This document shows, piece after piece, positions 14,795 through 27,349 of a DNA stretch of 64,000 bases (within the stretch, counting starts at the first letter, position 1; each line of letters begins with the position of its first letter). Below the pieces are notes generated by a model that saw only the letters and a list, made by a program, of their open reading frames with translations, had not been told where the DNA came from and did not search any database. The stretch is taken from contig NC_068575.1 in NCBI RefSeq assembly GCF_025698545.1, positions 61,451,980 to 61,515,979 of the forward strand, read 5' to 3'. This DNA is from Gossypium raimondii (lineage: Eukaryota; Streptophyta; Magnoliopsida; Malvales; Malvaceae). A program made the translations under genes and the position numbers.

Positions 14795-16544
14795 TTTCTT
14801 TTGAACCCCAATGTTCTAAAACCCTTACTACTAATTGTGAAAAACGTTTGAAGATTGAAAACCCCCCAAAGTTCAAAAAAGAAAAACGAAAATCTGGAGA
14901 AATAATTTTGAGTGTTGTTATTTTTTACTAACGAGCTCAGCTCAGCTCCATTTTGTGATAAAATAGTTTTAATCTGGACCGTTTATAACAGGAAGATTTT
15001 GATCTGGACCGTTGATAGCCCGTGGGCTTGTAAAAAAACCGGGAAAGATAAACGAATGAGACGTACGTTTTTATAGGTTCGAGGATTCACGGCAGTTTTA
15101 TTTTTGACAAACTAATAAACCAATAATATTGCACCACGTGGAGTTCCATAAGCCGTTGGATTTGTATTATACCCATTTAAATTTTAAAGTCATTTCTTGT
15201 TCAGAGTCTTTAACTTTATTATTAAGCCAAAATCTTTTTGATTATGTAGGAAAATTAGTTGATATATTATTACCGAAGTTTTTAAACTCCGTAAATAAGG
15301 TTTTAAGAATGAAACGTATCTCGTTTAATTCACTAACAATACATAAAATTATATCTATTAACTAATATTTTTAATTCAAATGCATATGAAAAATTGTTAA
15401 AATTACTATTTAAAAGTTTAGTAAATAATTTGATATTCAAGTTTGATATTTTTTTAATACGGTACTTGTTTTACTTTTTGGTTTAATATAATAGTTGTGT
15501 TTGATAAAAGTTATACGTGTTGTTACTTGACGTTAATGGTATAAATATTTTAGTGTTTAATTGAGTTTTATGGTTGATTTGATAAAATTCATAATTAACT
15601 AATAATATTAACAATTAACTTTCATCAATCAACCTTAAAAGCAAAAAAAAAAAATCACGGTCATCCGTCGCATTTAACAAATTAAATCAATTCACAATTA
15701 GGACCAAATTTATTCTATTAACAAAATAATGAGAATCCAACCCTAATAATATTAGCAATTAACTTTTATCAAATCAATCCTAAAATTTGAATCGAGACAC
15801 TAAAAAGTAAACATTGTTTTCTTTGGGTGTCAATATGTATAACTCTTTTTCAAATAAATAATACAAGTATCATATTAAATTTTTTTTGTCAAACTCGGGT
15901 ATCAAATAAACCTTATACCAGACCAACAAATATTAGGTGCAATATTAAGTTACATTGCACTCTTACGGATAGAACTTAAGTTTGAATTTTAGAGACAATA
16001 TTATTAAGAATAGCAACTACAAACTCCGAAAAGATGAATTTTCATGAACCGTAAAACAGATATAAAATATACATATTTTAATTAAAAAAAAAAACCAATC
16101 TTTTGACACTTAAGAAGCCTGCACGACTTTCATGCATGTCCTAGTTTATTTAAAATAAGCCATGGAATAAAATCTCTCCGATATTATGATAAAGACATGG
16201 TTGTGTGTTTACACAAAATCCTGTACCAGAAACACAAATCTGGTTTGTTTGAAGAAAATAATAAAGTTTTTTGTTTGGTTTTTAGATTCTGGGTTGTCTT
16301 AATTGGCTCACATTGGAATATTTTTCGTACCTTTGCTTATCCAATTATTAAATTTCATAAACAATGGCTTCCAATTCTGGTTTTAGGAAAAACCATCACA
16401 AAAATTAAAAATTAATGGAAGAAAAGAACAGAAGATGAGGTAATAGAAGTCTAGGTTGGCCCATTGTAAAACAGTTCAGTTCATACTGTAAAATTGTAAT
16501 AATAATAAAACCCTTTTGGATTTATACATAAATGAATGACGGTG

Positions 16545-16625
16545 ATTGAGTTTTAGCTTAATTAGTATGGATATTGTTGTTAATATCAGAATATGCGAGT
16601 TCGAGTATTATCTTCTTATTTATGT
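16545..16625 (+). repeat. tRNA-derived SINE head (candidate)
   Basis: Contains TAGCTTAATTAGTATGG (about 16554-16570), close to a pol III A box, and GCGAGTTCGAGTA (about 16596-16608), close to a B box, at the usual 30-40 bp spacing. Cloverleaf pairing of a true tRNA is not evident, so a SINE head is more likely than a tRNA gene. Confidence 0.4.
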
Positions 16626-17110
16626 GTTAGGGAGGAATCATGAATAATTCTAGACATTATTTCAAAAAAGTCAGAGATGACCAAAATCTCGACAGTAATT
16701 ATAATTTAATTATATAATTGTTGCCTTTTAATGCTAAATAAAAAAATCAAATGACCAAACACCCTTGACCAAACGGCTGACTGAATTGCTGGAAAAACAA
16801 GATGCCAACTCACCACACTCGCCGTATACTATTTTGTTTTTATTTATTTGACGTCAAGGGAAAGCACCATGACAAACACCAGTGCCGATGATACCCTATC
16901 AATTCCGGAATCTCACATTTCCCATGACTAACAACAGTGAATTTTTAAACAACATGTGATTAAATTAATCAAATATTTCCCATCAAGATTTTTCTCTGGA
17001 AAAAGAGTCATTGACAGGTAAAAGAATTTGTCTCTTTCCACAATTTGCACAAAAATATTAAAACAAATTTCAAATATTTTATACACTTATTTATACTCTA
17101 CTATCTACCT

Positions 17111-17118
17111 TATAAATA
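17111..17118 (+). promoter_or_regulatory. TATA box of the LOR gene
   Basis: TATAAATA 42 bases upstream of the ATG at 17160. Distance implies a very short leader; inferred from position only. Confidence 0.4.
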
Positions 17119-17159
17119 TACTTTCCTGTCACCATGTTTGTTCCAACATATATGTAAGA

Positions 17160-17904
17160 ATGTCTTTTTTCATGAAATCTTCATCAAGATCGGTACATGA
17201 AGAACGACGTTGGTCGGCCGAGTTACCGACGACCCAAAGTGATCTATGCATGTCGCTAACGGTGTGGAGAAAATCGCTTGTAATGAGCTGTAACGGATTC
17301 ACCGTGATTAATTCCGATGGTAATGTAGTTTATCGAGTCGAAACTTACATAGGACAACGCCCTAAAGAACTTGTTCTTATGGATGGGGTTGGAAAATCCA
17401 TACTGACAATGCGACGTAACAAGGTACTATAATTTTCATACCTTTCATGTTTCTTCGACTCTTTATTTTTTTTTATTGAAATTTAAGGGGATTAATTTAT
17501 CTTTTTTTTATGAACAGAACCTTAGATTCTTGGATACTTGGTTTATCTATGGTGGGGAAATAGGTGCTCATTGTATATCAACAAAACGATCAGAGGAGCA
17601 ACCGATTTTCTACGTAAAGAAATGTATTAACATCTTACATAACAACCCTAATGTACTAGCATACGTATATCGGGGCCGGTCAACGGACGAAAAGTACGTT
17701 TATATGATCGAAGGATCCTATTCGCATAGATCGTGTAAAGTGGTGAATGAGGCAAAGAAAGTGGTGGCTGAGATTAAGAGAAAAGATGCAATAATTGGAG
17801 GTGTTTCTTTTGGTGTAGAGGTTTTTATGTTGATTGTAGAGGCTGGATTTGATCCTGGTTTGGCAATGGCTTTGGTTCTTTTGTTGGATCAAATGTTTTC
17901 TTAG
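17160..17904 (+). CDS. LURP-one-related (LOR, DUF567) protein, 216 residues
   Basis: Two exons, 17160-17423 and 17518-17904, joined by a GT-AG intron in phase 0; this two-exon form and length are usual for the family. Landmarks are LTVWRKSLVMSCNGFTVIN and VVYRVETY near the start of the domain, GVGKSILTMRR before the intron, and a C-terminal DALLG-like region (KDAIIGGVSFGVEVFMLIVE, then AGFDPGLAMALVLLLDQM). LOR proteins adopt the Tubby-like fold, a beta-barrel around a central hydrophobic helix. Arabidopsis LURP1 is needed for basal defence against oomycetes; the biochemical role is unknown. The start at 17160 is preferred because it follows a TATA box by 42 bases; Met at 17172 is an alternative. 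The exon-1 frame extends farther upstream but without homology. Confidence 0.9.
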
Positions 17905-18785
17905 GTTTTCCAGTTTTTGTTTTTGTTTACGTCACAAGTAATTCATATTTTCGACCCAAAGTTGCATATCCAATTATTAGCTATTACTCTAATTTTTATA
18001 TATATATATATATATATTTATTTTTAGATAAAATTACAATAAAAGTTCCTTGGAATCAGATTCTATTTTACCCCTTACACTAGAAAATGGATAAATCAAT
18101 CAGTTAAAATTTTATCTAGTTTTACTATTAAAAATAGTGTAACTAATAAGATAACTAAACAAATGATACATGACATATCACATTCAGACACACAAAGACC
18201 AATTCTTAACTAAAATGAATAAAATTTTTTATTTTTCAACTTAAAGTATAGAAACTAGTTTACCATTTTTCGTATAAAAAATAATTTGACTCTTAATATA
18301 AAAACTTTTATGATACTTTTACCTACACTTGTAACTGTAAAGTTGAAATATAAGTATGAAATATAATTATTAGAATGTAAAGGACATGAACTTGAACTAC
18401 GTAAATATGAATGTGGATAAGATCCTTCAAATAAATAGAAGTTCAAAAAATGGAACAATACTCCCATCAAACACATACTGGAAGATGAAAAGCTAAAGTG
18501 TGAGAAACTGAAATTTCTATTGCCTCAACAATTGCTCTAAAATATACAAGGCAAAGAATTCCCTTGCAGTATCTCTACAAACTATCACTTGGATGTTACT
18601 ATTGTAACATTTTGTTTTTCCCTTTCCAGCCATAGCACAACTATTTCATTCCCACCTACATCGCGATATATATACAAATAAACCAGGAACACCGGTTTAA
18701 CCTCGTACAGAGGTCGATAAATTTTGCAATAGTTGTTGAATGCAAACTTCGACATCGAGAAAAAGAAAAAGACAACAACTTTTCA
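17905..18785. other. Convergent 3' flanks of the LOR gene and the next minus-strand gene
   Basis: AT-rich, with a TA microsatellite near 18000. About 18490-18785 is probably 3' untranslated sequence of the minus-strand gene. No gene recognised. Confidence 0.5.
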
Positions 18786-21700
18786 TTAATCAAGCCTATC
18801 TCTTCCCCTCTTCCAGTCTACGGACATTAGTTTCCGCAACTTATGTTGACTGTTGCAAGGCTTATCTAAAACCGTAGGTGGAAGATTCGTACATGGTGGC
18901 TTTACTACATTGGCAGTGGTATGCCGTATTTCACTTACTGATTTGCCAGGCGATGATCTACTTGATCTAGGAGTAGACCAAGCTATGGGTCCTTTTCTAA
19001 CACCGTTTATGTGGTTGAGATCCTTCTTATTCTCAACTACAGAGAGCTTAGGCCTTTTCGAGAGGATTAACTGGTCCGTGTCACATCTCACCAGTTTTTC
19101 AGATCCCAATAAAGAAGAGGGTGTTGCATATATCTCGTCCGGTTTCTCAATTGATTTTGTCTTACGAGCTTTCATGGCCTTTTGTGAAGGCTTCTTCGGC
19201 CACCTTGTAATACCATCCGGGTTTTGCCTCAAGGGTTTAGTCGCAATGTCACACAATGTTCGAGCTGCAGCCAATATTCTTGGACAGTGCCCGACTATCA
19301 ACAAAAAGAGAACAATAAATAAGAAATGACAAACAACCGAAATGGCAATAAATTTGTATACATTAAATTAACCAAAATGACCTATATTTCATCCTAAAGT
19401 AACTTGGTTCTAAGAATCTAAGGCTAGATAACCAGAACCAGAACAGGTAGATCAGATTCCACTTCGAAAGATTCTATAACTCAGTTCTTTATCCCAGAAT
19501 GAAAAAAAATTGCTAAAAAGAAGGGATATACATGCTCGGATTCGGTCTGGCAGGACTCCGAAGAAGAATCATGTGAAACAAGTAACTTGATCCAGAAAAT
19601 AAGTTACCCTTGGAAAACCATACAAAAAGACTTCTAGAAAAATCAGTATATCTATAGACAGGGAAAGACCAAGAAGCTACCCTTCGGGAAAGTACCTTGA
19701 GGAAGATTAAAAGCCTTGGAATAAGTCGTAAGAGGTGATGCACCCTGTTCACATAAACGGAGATTACAAGATGATGATGCTATTTCACCTTCCAAACTAC
19801 TGCACTTTGGAAGTGAAGGGATTAGGCTTGGATCATAGGCAAGTGACTCCAAGTTGGTAAAACATCCAGTTGCAGTCCCAGGCGAACTGGAAGTATTTGG
19901 TATTTTTACCCATCGCCCTTGGCACATGCTCTTATTTGATAAAAGCTTAACCGCATCAGGATTGGTTCTGCACCCATTAATAGTATGTGACCAAGGAAAT
20001 GGTGGCAAGCTAGCTCGGCGGAGTATTTGCTTGCCTGGACGAGCGTCAGAATTATTCCTTGTGGATGAAGGCTTGGTCGCATCTAGAAGTAGAGAGTCCA
20101 GATCTTTTGGTGGAGGCAATGCCAAGCGCTCCAGAATATCTTTCGGTTGACACAACAAAAAATCTGGAGGACTGGAAGGCATTTCGGGCTTGCCGGATGA
20201 ATCCTGGGTTTGGAACAAGATTAAAGTACAAAGTTAATAACTTGTCAGCGCCTATAAAGATTTAAAAACAAAAATAAAACACCCTTCCCAGATGGACCTA
20301 AGACTTCAAGGTATAATAACAGGGTGTTCCAGAGCATGCACAGTGTTTTTAATCAAGTATCAACAGGTGTCAATTTTTTTACTTCATTTATAATTGATAT
20401 CAGGACTAATCATATAAGATTTTAGCTCAAAACGCACCTTGTCACATGGTGATGGGTCTACAGAATAGGTGTCTTCTTTATCACCATTAGCACTACATGC
20501 TGGAATAGAAACAGAGCTCAGTGGACACAAGGGCATTTTCTTGTGGGAAGAACTGTCCATATCTGTAACGTTTTGGGACTGAACCCTTCGAAGTGGAAGA
20601 ACGGAGAACACCTTTTTAACAGAATGTACAAAATTTTCAGTTGTGTTAGTTGCTTTCCTACCCTTCTCGATGCCTAAAATGGGATGCTCATATATGCCAT
20701 CAAGGAGTTCATTTAATGATAAATCCTCAACAAGCTCGGTGACATCATGAATATCATCAGACTTCAGACCATATAATCCTGAAATTGATGCCGAAAGGTG
20801 AATCATGCAAAAAAAAGAAACATACAACCAGTAGCTAATTTTAACTAAATGCATAGATTATATCACATAACCAGTCACCCACAAATTGGTGACCGCTCAT
20901 ATGAAACCTAGCATAATTCTTTTAAAAAAATGCATGTTAACAAAACCCTTTTGGTAAAAATGACATACCAAGGAAGTTGTTTCCTCCGGAGGCCATAGTA
21001 AAGCTCGCAAAACCTGCCTTCTTGGAGAAAGAATCAAATTTCGGCTTCATAGGGACTTTGAAATTTTTCCTGTCACCTCGCTTGCCACTAAAGCTGTTCT
21101 TTTGTCTCGACATTTGTGTTTTATCTGGATTGTATTTTACAAAAAAGGAGCAAACAGACAATCAGCATAATCTCCAGCAAACTGCACAGGCAATCCAGAT
21201 TCTACTTTTAAATTTCTCTCTCTAATATTATTGTCTTCAGTACTTTTAAAACATTATTCTCATAAGACTTGTTTTCCCCAGGATGCCGGGGGCAATCAAA
21301 ATGATTGCATGATACACACATGCATAGGTTAAAACAAGGATACTTGCCAACACTGTAATTTCAAGCTAAATAAAATTAGTTACTATACCAAATATTTTAC
21401 TCCAAGAATTCCAACTACAAGAACAGGAGCCACTTATGCAGAAACTAAACATGAAAAGAAACAAGAGCATAAAAAGAAGCAGACAAGCTCTAAGAAGGCA
21501 ATTAACTAGACTGACTGAAATCTAGATTAAATTAATCTACTATTTCCAAACAGGGGAAGAAAAGGTACAACCTGGAAAGTTAGATTTTGTAGTATAACAC
21601 CCTAGCTTATCATTTATGTCCTTTATGTCATCAACTCCAGTTGAAATGATAGTGTCTTCTAGTTGACTAAAACGTGCTTTCTTAGAATATCCACTACTAT

Positions 21701-21809
21701 TACTCAGCATTTTTCCAGCTTTTCTTGGTGTGTTAACATCATCGTGACCCGGATTTGGTAAGGGGCAACCGTTGCCCCTGTGGTCATGCAGCTGAGACAA
21801 TTCTTCCAT
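18786..21809 (-). CDS. Plant protein of unknown function, 583 residues
   Basis: Five coding exons on the minus strand: 21809-21572, 21124-20969, 20778-20438, 20203-19696 and 19294-18786. All splice sites are GT-AG and phases close exactly. I do not recognise the family. The protein is hydrophilic with no membrane segment. It is basic in exon 2 (MSRQKNSFSGKRGDRKNFK), acidic/helical in exon 3 (HDVTELVEDLSLNELLDG) and Ser/Pro-rich in exon 4. The C-terminus is compact and conserved-looking: HCPRILAAARTLCDIATKPL, then RWPKKPSQKAMKARKTKS, ending VDWKRGRDRLD. Basic patches suggest a nuclear protein, but that is inference. The start at 21809 is the first ATG in frame after a likely leader intron; in-frame sequence just upstream (SQLPRCQ) could add residues if another acceptor is used. 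Exon structure is well supported, function is not. Confidence 0.8.
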
Positions 21810-23290
21810 CTGACATCTGGGCAGCTGACTACATGCCTTTAAAGTTCAGCATAAGGAATCTTCCTCTATGAAGCCAACTTCAAAGCAATAAAAATGCCAG
21901 TCCCATCTACAAAATCAGATCTTGTTAGAATAGATTTCAAAGAAGAATTTAAGAAGAAAACATTACACACTAATGATCAACAATTTGTAAATAGAGAAGT
22001 TGGGATAAGATTCCAACCATGTAAACGCTATGAGCGAAATACAATAACCATAATCAATTAATGTAATGCAAGAGTAACTTACGTAAAGTATTACACCAAG
22101 AAAACAACATTCTAAAATTAGCAGCACATTTCCCACCACATAAATAGCTACTAGTGTATCACAACATACAGTTTCCTTTTGGAAAAAATAACATCATAAT
22201 CAAAGACATTTCTCTGAATGAGAATGTGCTGTTTTCCAGTGTTAGTTTGAGGGGGGAAAGGAAGGGTTAATTTAGGGTTATCTTTTGTATGTGTGAGAGT
22301 TTGATATGATATCATAAGGAGACTGGTAGTGATCATGAATGGGAGGACCACCAGGCAAGTTCAACTGATCAAGGCTCAGAGAAGGCAACTTTGTGCTGCC
22401 TCCAAGGAAAGCTTATATTATTTTCCTCCCATCAAGATTAGTAGTATAATATTTTCCTCCTTTAGAAAAAAAGAAAAGAACTTAGTAGATACAAGCTCAT
22501 GTAATTGGTTGTCAACCCCTTTTGGGTGCATTTTCTCTGCTTTATTAAGAGCAATTTAGTTTATTTTAATCATTGAGAAGGAACATTAATGGTTGCAATC
22601 ATTTACAAATTTATACCAAAGTTTCTCTCTTTGTAATAAAATTATTGATCTGAACTTTAAAAGATTCTATTAGCTTGGATGAAGTAATAAATAAACTGAC
22701 AACGAAACAAATAACAGAAAGGTTGTGAAATTTAAAGCGTTTTGAAGTTAAGGCTGCTACTCAAATGGCCATTGGAAATACATTGTTCGAGATAACAACC
22801 AAAATACTTCCACTATGAAACCCTAAGAATCAAATCATAGATCCTGCTTTACTGACTGATTTATAACAAATTTCCAGAACGATTACATGAGGTTTCATGC
22901 CTTAGAAACACTGCATATATCTTAGTAACCTAAAGAAATCAATTAAATTTCGGCGCGTTTTCAATTCTAATTTTACAAAAATTTAGCATTTCTCAACTAA
23001 GAAACCAAAAACATCTTTAGACACATCAAACAAAGCAAAACAAAACAGTCAGTCAAACAAAACCATGTAAATCAACATACACACACCTATTATCAAATCT
23101 GAAAAGAGTTGCGTTGCCGACTTACCTACCAAAGGAGTTGTATCACGACAGTCGTTGGCCGGAGGCGGTGACCTAACACGGGAGAGAAATAAGGAGGCTC
23201 CGGCGGCGAACAAGCCGGTGGAAATGGAAGACAACAAAGCAGCTATGGTTGAGAAAAAGAGGAGCAAGGAGGCGCGGGTGGGAGATGGAG
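21810..23290 (-). other. Leader exon and long leader intron of the unknown gene
   Basis: A GC-rich segment at about 23126-23285 ends in a good donor (GGTAG followed by GTAAGT), and an acceptor (GTAG) lies at about 21829, 20 bases before the ATG. The leader exon holds an upstream ATG at 23267 whose frame does not join the main frame with either of two possible donors, so it would be an upstream ORF. The intron (about 1.3 kb) holds no gene I can support. Confidence 0.5.
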
Positions 23291-23470
23291 GGGGAGAGAG
23301 AAATTAGGTTAGGGATTAGGATTTTTCAAGTATATATAAATTATGGGTAAAATAGTAAATTAAAGTAAAAACAAATTTAAATTTAAAACACGTATTAATC
23401 TGAATCTCATATAATTTGTTGAAATTTTTAAAGCCAATTTATTGTTGATTACGACATTACCAAAAGAATA

Positions 23471-23767
23471 GGTTAAATTTTGCTGTTAGTCCCTATATTT
23501 TATGAAAGTTTCGGACTCAACCTCAGTACTTTAATTTGTTCATTTTAAGTCCTTGTACATTTTGAATTTTAAAATTTCAGTCCTTATCAAACAATAATTG
23601 TTAAATGCACTAAGCTAAGTTTTGTTATTTCCAAAACCTGATGTGGCAAATATATTACTCATACGAACAAATAAAAAGTTAGTTAATAGATTTAATTGTA
23701 TTAAGATCGAAATTTTGAAATTCAAAAAATATAGCGACTAAGATGGGACTAATAGCAGAATTTAACC
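23471..23767. mobile_element. 297-bp MITE-like element, nearly perfect ends
   Basis: Starts GGTTAAATTTTGCTGTTAGT and ends actaatagcagaatttaacc, a near-perfect inverted repeat of about 23 bases. It has the same family signature as 2249-2816. No coding capacity. Confidence 0.75.
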
Positions 23768-23940
23768 AAACAGATTTTAGCTGCTACCATTTGGTCAGGA
23801 CTAAATTTCAAGATTCAAAAAGTATAATAACTAAAATTAATTCAAAAAATACAGTGACTAAATTTGATCAAATTAAAGTATATGTACTAAGTCAATAACT
23901 TATGCAAATAACAAGGTCTAAAAGCAGAATTTGTCCATTC
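23768..23940. repeat. Decayed fragment of the same repeat family
   Basis: Directly abuts the previous element. Tracts such as 'aggactaaatttcaagattc' and an end 'aaaagcagaatttgtcc' resemble half of the family's inverted repeat. Confidence 0.45.
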
Positions 23941-23948
23941 AAATGCAC

Positions 23949-24295
23949 TAGAGATGATCATGGGTTGGGCTACCTGGCCCTCACGAAAAATGAGAGGGTT
24001 CGGGTAAAAATATAGGCCCGAAATATGGGTTTGGGTAAAAAAATGAGGCCCGTTTAAAAAACTAGCCGGACCTGGGGTAAAAATTATATTTTTTTATTTT
24101 TAATCAAATATATATTAAATATATACTTTTTTGGTGTTGTAAATTTTAATATGGGCCGGGCTCAGGCTTAGCAATTTTCTTTCGGGCCGGACTTGGATAA
24201 ATTTTTATGCCCATATTTCGAGCTGGGCCTAGAAAACGGGCCTAAATTTTTGTCTGGGCCCGAACCCAACCCGACCCGACCCATAATCACCTCTA
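23949..24295. mobile_element. Fold-back element, GGCCCG-rich family, copy 1
   Basis: Left end TAGAGATGATCATGGGTTGG and right end acccataatcacctcta are inverted repeats. The arms are rich in 'gggcccg/cgggccc' tracts and would fold into a long hairpin. A second copy is at 55773-56329. No coding capacity. Confidence 0.7.
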
Positions 24296-24759
24296 ATATG
24301 CACTCGCAAGTGCTCAAAGATTTATATGTAATTGTGATGTATTAAAAAATAATCATTTTAAATTATATTGATATGCTATTTTTTATTCAATAAATATATA
24401 TATATTTATAGTCAAATTCATGTAATATAAATATGTTTTACGTCAAACCGAAAATTGGTACGGTAAAATATTATTTATAGTTTAAGAAATTAATTAAAAT
24501 ATTTGAATTCTAATGACCAACTAGAATTTAGTTCGTAGTCTGGTGATGTAATTGGAACCGCCAATTCTTATAAAAATATGAAGTTAGGTTAATTATTCTT
24601 TATACCGCTAAAGAAATTTTTACACTTTATAAGTAATATTTAAAAGGATAATGTGTGTCTTATCTATATATTTTAAAAATAATTTTAATTTCATTACAAT
24701 ATCTAGTATTGTAAACACGAACTAATTGAACCACTAACTATAAATAATAAATGGATTAA

Positions 24760-25118
24760 CAAATGTCATTTGTGTAATGACATGTCAGCTTGTTATTTTC
24801 ACATATTAATCATTAAAAATTCAATTAATAGATTCACAAATATCATTTGTGTCAAGATTGAAATTTCAAAATTCAAAAAGTATAGGAATTTAAAATGATT
24901 CAATTGGAGAATATAGACTAAATCTATAATTGTATGCATAATACAGGAGCAGTAATTAAATTTAACCAAGTCAGGACTAAAATTTTATAATTCAAAAAGC
25001 ATAAGGACTAAAATTGACTAATTCAAAAAACATAGGGACTAAAATTGAGCAAATTAAAGAACAAGGACTAATTCCAAAACTTTCATAAAGTACAGAGACT
25101 AATAGAAAATTTTTACCA
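24760..25118. repeat. Degenerate 'tagtccctat' family repeat
   Basis: Minus-strand tracts of 'agtccctatactttt' type recur (for example 'catagggactaaaattgagc') and the right end, 'gagactaatagaaaatttt', resembles the family terminus. The left end is not clear. Confidence 0.45.
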
Positions 25119-25129
25119 ATAAATTTCCG

Positions 25130-26240
25130 TGAACAATTTTTTAACCAAACCCGGATCCGACATTTTGGATCCCGCCAAAATGATGAGCCTCACAGCATTA
25201 CTGCTGAGGATTATCCCGCCACTGATCAAAGGGTACCCAAGCTACATTCCACGAAGGTCGAAGCCATGGCTGAAATCGAAGTTCGAAGAGCAAAAGCTGA
25301 AGCCGATGATAATGCCACTAAATTGCTATGATGTCTGGCTGTTGAGGTACGAGGATTTGGCAATGAAATTGACTTCGTTTGATTGATATATATATATATA
25401 TATATATACATACATATATGATCTTTTGAATATGCTCCATTATAATTAAAATTGTTTTTTAAAGTATGGGTCTGAACAGACTTTTTATGGGTTTTTTAAA
25501 GTATGGGTCTGAACAGACTTTTTATGGGTTTGATACAGATTCATTAATTGTGTATTATAGTGTATCGTATTTACTCCTATTAGATTACTTTCTTACTGTT
25601 TCTTTTATGTTTCTATACTTGATCAAGTTTGTAGACGATGGTTACCCAAATTACCATGGTGAATTTGATAATGCAGGTGCCCTGACGAGCGTGTATGTTT
25701 TGGGTTTAAGTCCATTAGGATATATTCAATTTTTTTTATAAAAGTTTTCTTAGAAGATCGTATTCTCGTACCCATTCAATTGGTGCCACTGAGGGAAAGA
25801 GATTCAACCATTTAGTACCAAGATTTCTTTTGCCATTGATGACTGCTTTGAACCAATATCCCCTACAAATCCCCTTCACTTACCAAGTTTTTGCAGGTTT
25901 TCAAACACCCCCATTTTCCTTGGTTCACTGTAACATTGGTAATGGGCTAGGCAAATGTTTATGTTGTTTAACTTCTGGTTTTGTTCTGTTGTTTCATTTC
26001 ATAAGTTTTAAGCTTGTCTTGTTTTTGTTCCCTCCCAAGTTTCAAATTCGGGTTCTTTTCTACTGATACTTTTGTTGATTTACGACGAGCAATAGGCTCA
26101 ATTGCAGCTTAACTGAATTTCCAGCATGTAAGCTGATCAATTATTTTCAGGGAGGTTGGACATGATGGGGTGGATCAACCAGAAAATGGGTCTGAATGCA
26201 TGACGGATTCAACCTGCTTCAAGTCATTTTCAATCTACAG
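25130..26240 (+). pseudogene. Exon-like fragments of an unrecognised gene
   Basis: A frame through about 25110-25330 encodes a helical, charged segment (KVEAMAEIEVRRAKAEADDN) ending at a TGA near 25331. This composition looks coding, unlike the other frame open over the same bases. At about 26151-26240 another exon-like block follows a good acceptor (EVGHDGVDQPENGSECMTDS; FKSFSIYR) and ends at a GT. I found no intact start or joining exons, and the left border abuts a transposon remnant, so a truncated gene copy is likelier than a working gene. No function is proposed. Confidence 0.3.
25455..25528. repeat. Two exact 37-bp tandem copies
   Basis: The unit containing aaagtatgggtctgaacaga followed by ctttttatggg occurs twice in a row without differences, so this is a very recent tandem duplication. 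Confidence 0.85.
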
Positions 26241-26886
26241 GGTAATTTGGATGATGAAATTTCATGCTGCTCACATGATATAGCACTACCTGTTTGATCT
26301 CTTGAGGGGCATGGCATGGCTGGTTAATTTCTATCTGTTTTTGTTGTCCATCTTAGATGCATTGCCAAATCAAATGAATAGATGCCTGTTGTATCGAGGA
26401 ATCGATAAGTGCATATGATACTACTGCATTAGATCAAAGCTATGATGTCTTTGATTCTCTGATAGCAGGCAGTGAATATAACATAGAAAACTCTGTATAT
26501 CCCTATATCCTATCTCGCCCTCAAAGAGGATTGTATGTGCAGATGCACCTTTCTTGCATATTCATGCATGTGCCGGAAAACCCTATTTGACAATGTCTTC
26601 TCTTTCTTACTAGGTGATATATCGTATGATGATCTCAATCCTAGTCTGTAAAGAGAAATGCTAAACAACTTATGCTATATGCCTCACTTTGAACCTCTCA
26701 CGTTGCTTTCTGTTTGTATTTGACGAGAGAAATGGACTCGGGTTTATGATATTGTTGTTTTCATTTGGGATTAGCATTAGGAAGAATGTTGTTTTTCTTC
26801 TATTTAGATTAAAAAAGCTCAGCCTTCGCAATACAGTTCATTTTAAGTGTGACTCGTATGCGAGGTAGGTTCAAAGATCGGAACTT
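26241..26886. other. Spacer left of the solo LTR
   Basis: No protein-like frame on either strand and no clear repeat ends. Confidence 0.4.
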
Positions 26887-27349
26887 GTTGGCACCTGCAA
26901 AGAGATGGTGGAAGGGAGTGCCAGTTTACCTGTGATAGGTGGAGAATCAGTGTAAGGAGGAAGGACAGGGAGAAGGAGGATGCTCTAGAGTTGATGTGTA
27001 ATATTACCAGGGAGAAAAGTTGATATTTGGTCCCGCGTGCACTCAGGCTTATATATATAGAGGGGCCACCCTTGTCTTATAGTGCCACGTAACCAACAGT
27101 ACAGTGTTCTGCACGGTTGTGCGGGTTAGCCAGGTGGCAGTGCTGTTGCATGTTAGTTGTCGTCATATTGTGTACTGTGTAATTTTACTTTGACTTTCTC
27201 GCCCTTAGGGTCATACATGGTGGTTATGCTTTAGTTGTTTTAGCAAGTGCCGCGTAACGGACCGCCTATAGGTCGACTTAGACATCCTTCCAAGTGAAGA
27301 GTTGCTTGCGAGCCGTCCCTTGTGAAGTGTCATCCGCTGACCATCCAAC
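26887..27349. mobile_element. Probable solo LTR (LTR-retrotransposon fossil)
   Basis: About 463 bp with GTTGG at the left end and CCAAC at the right end, flanked on both sides by AACTT (26882-26886 and 27350-27354), a 5-bp target duplication. A TATA-like run lies near 27050. No coding region or partner repeat is found in the window, so it is a broken element reduced to one terminal repeat. Family not determined. Confidence 0.5.

Larger units (their letters stand above)
14795..17159. other. Spacer between the reticulon pseudogene and the LOR gene
   Basis: The first ~250 bases are the former reticulon promoter, with the motif 'atctggaccgtt' twice (about 14972 and 15002) as a short direct repeat. 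The remainder is AT-rich with a SINE-like head at about 16545-16625. The last 60 bases hold a TATA box for the LOR gene. No further gene seen. Confidence 0.55.

Noticed and set aside
15129-15365. 78-residue frame MHHVEFHKPLDLYY
   Set aside because: AT-rich, no domain, no promoter or splice context; expected by chance in this spacer.
22149-22560. Possible gene piece inside the leader intron of the unknown gene
   Set aside because: A purine-rich stretch around 22330-22420 looks slightly coding, but frames are short on both strands and no splice pattern supports an exon.
23049-23267. Minus-strand frame MLLFFSTIAALLSS as a secreted peptide gene
   Set aside because: It sits in the probable leader exon of the unknown gene, runs through a good splice donor and has no relative I know; better treated as an upstream ORF.
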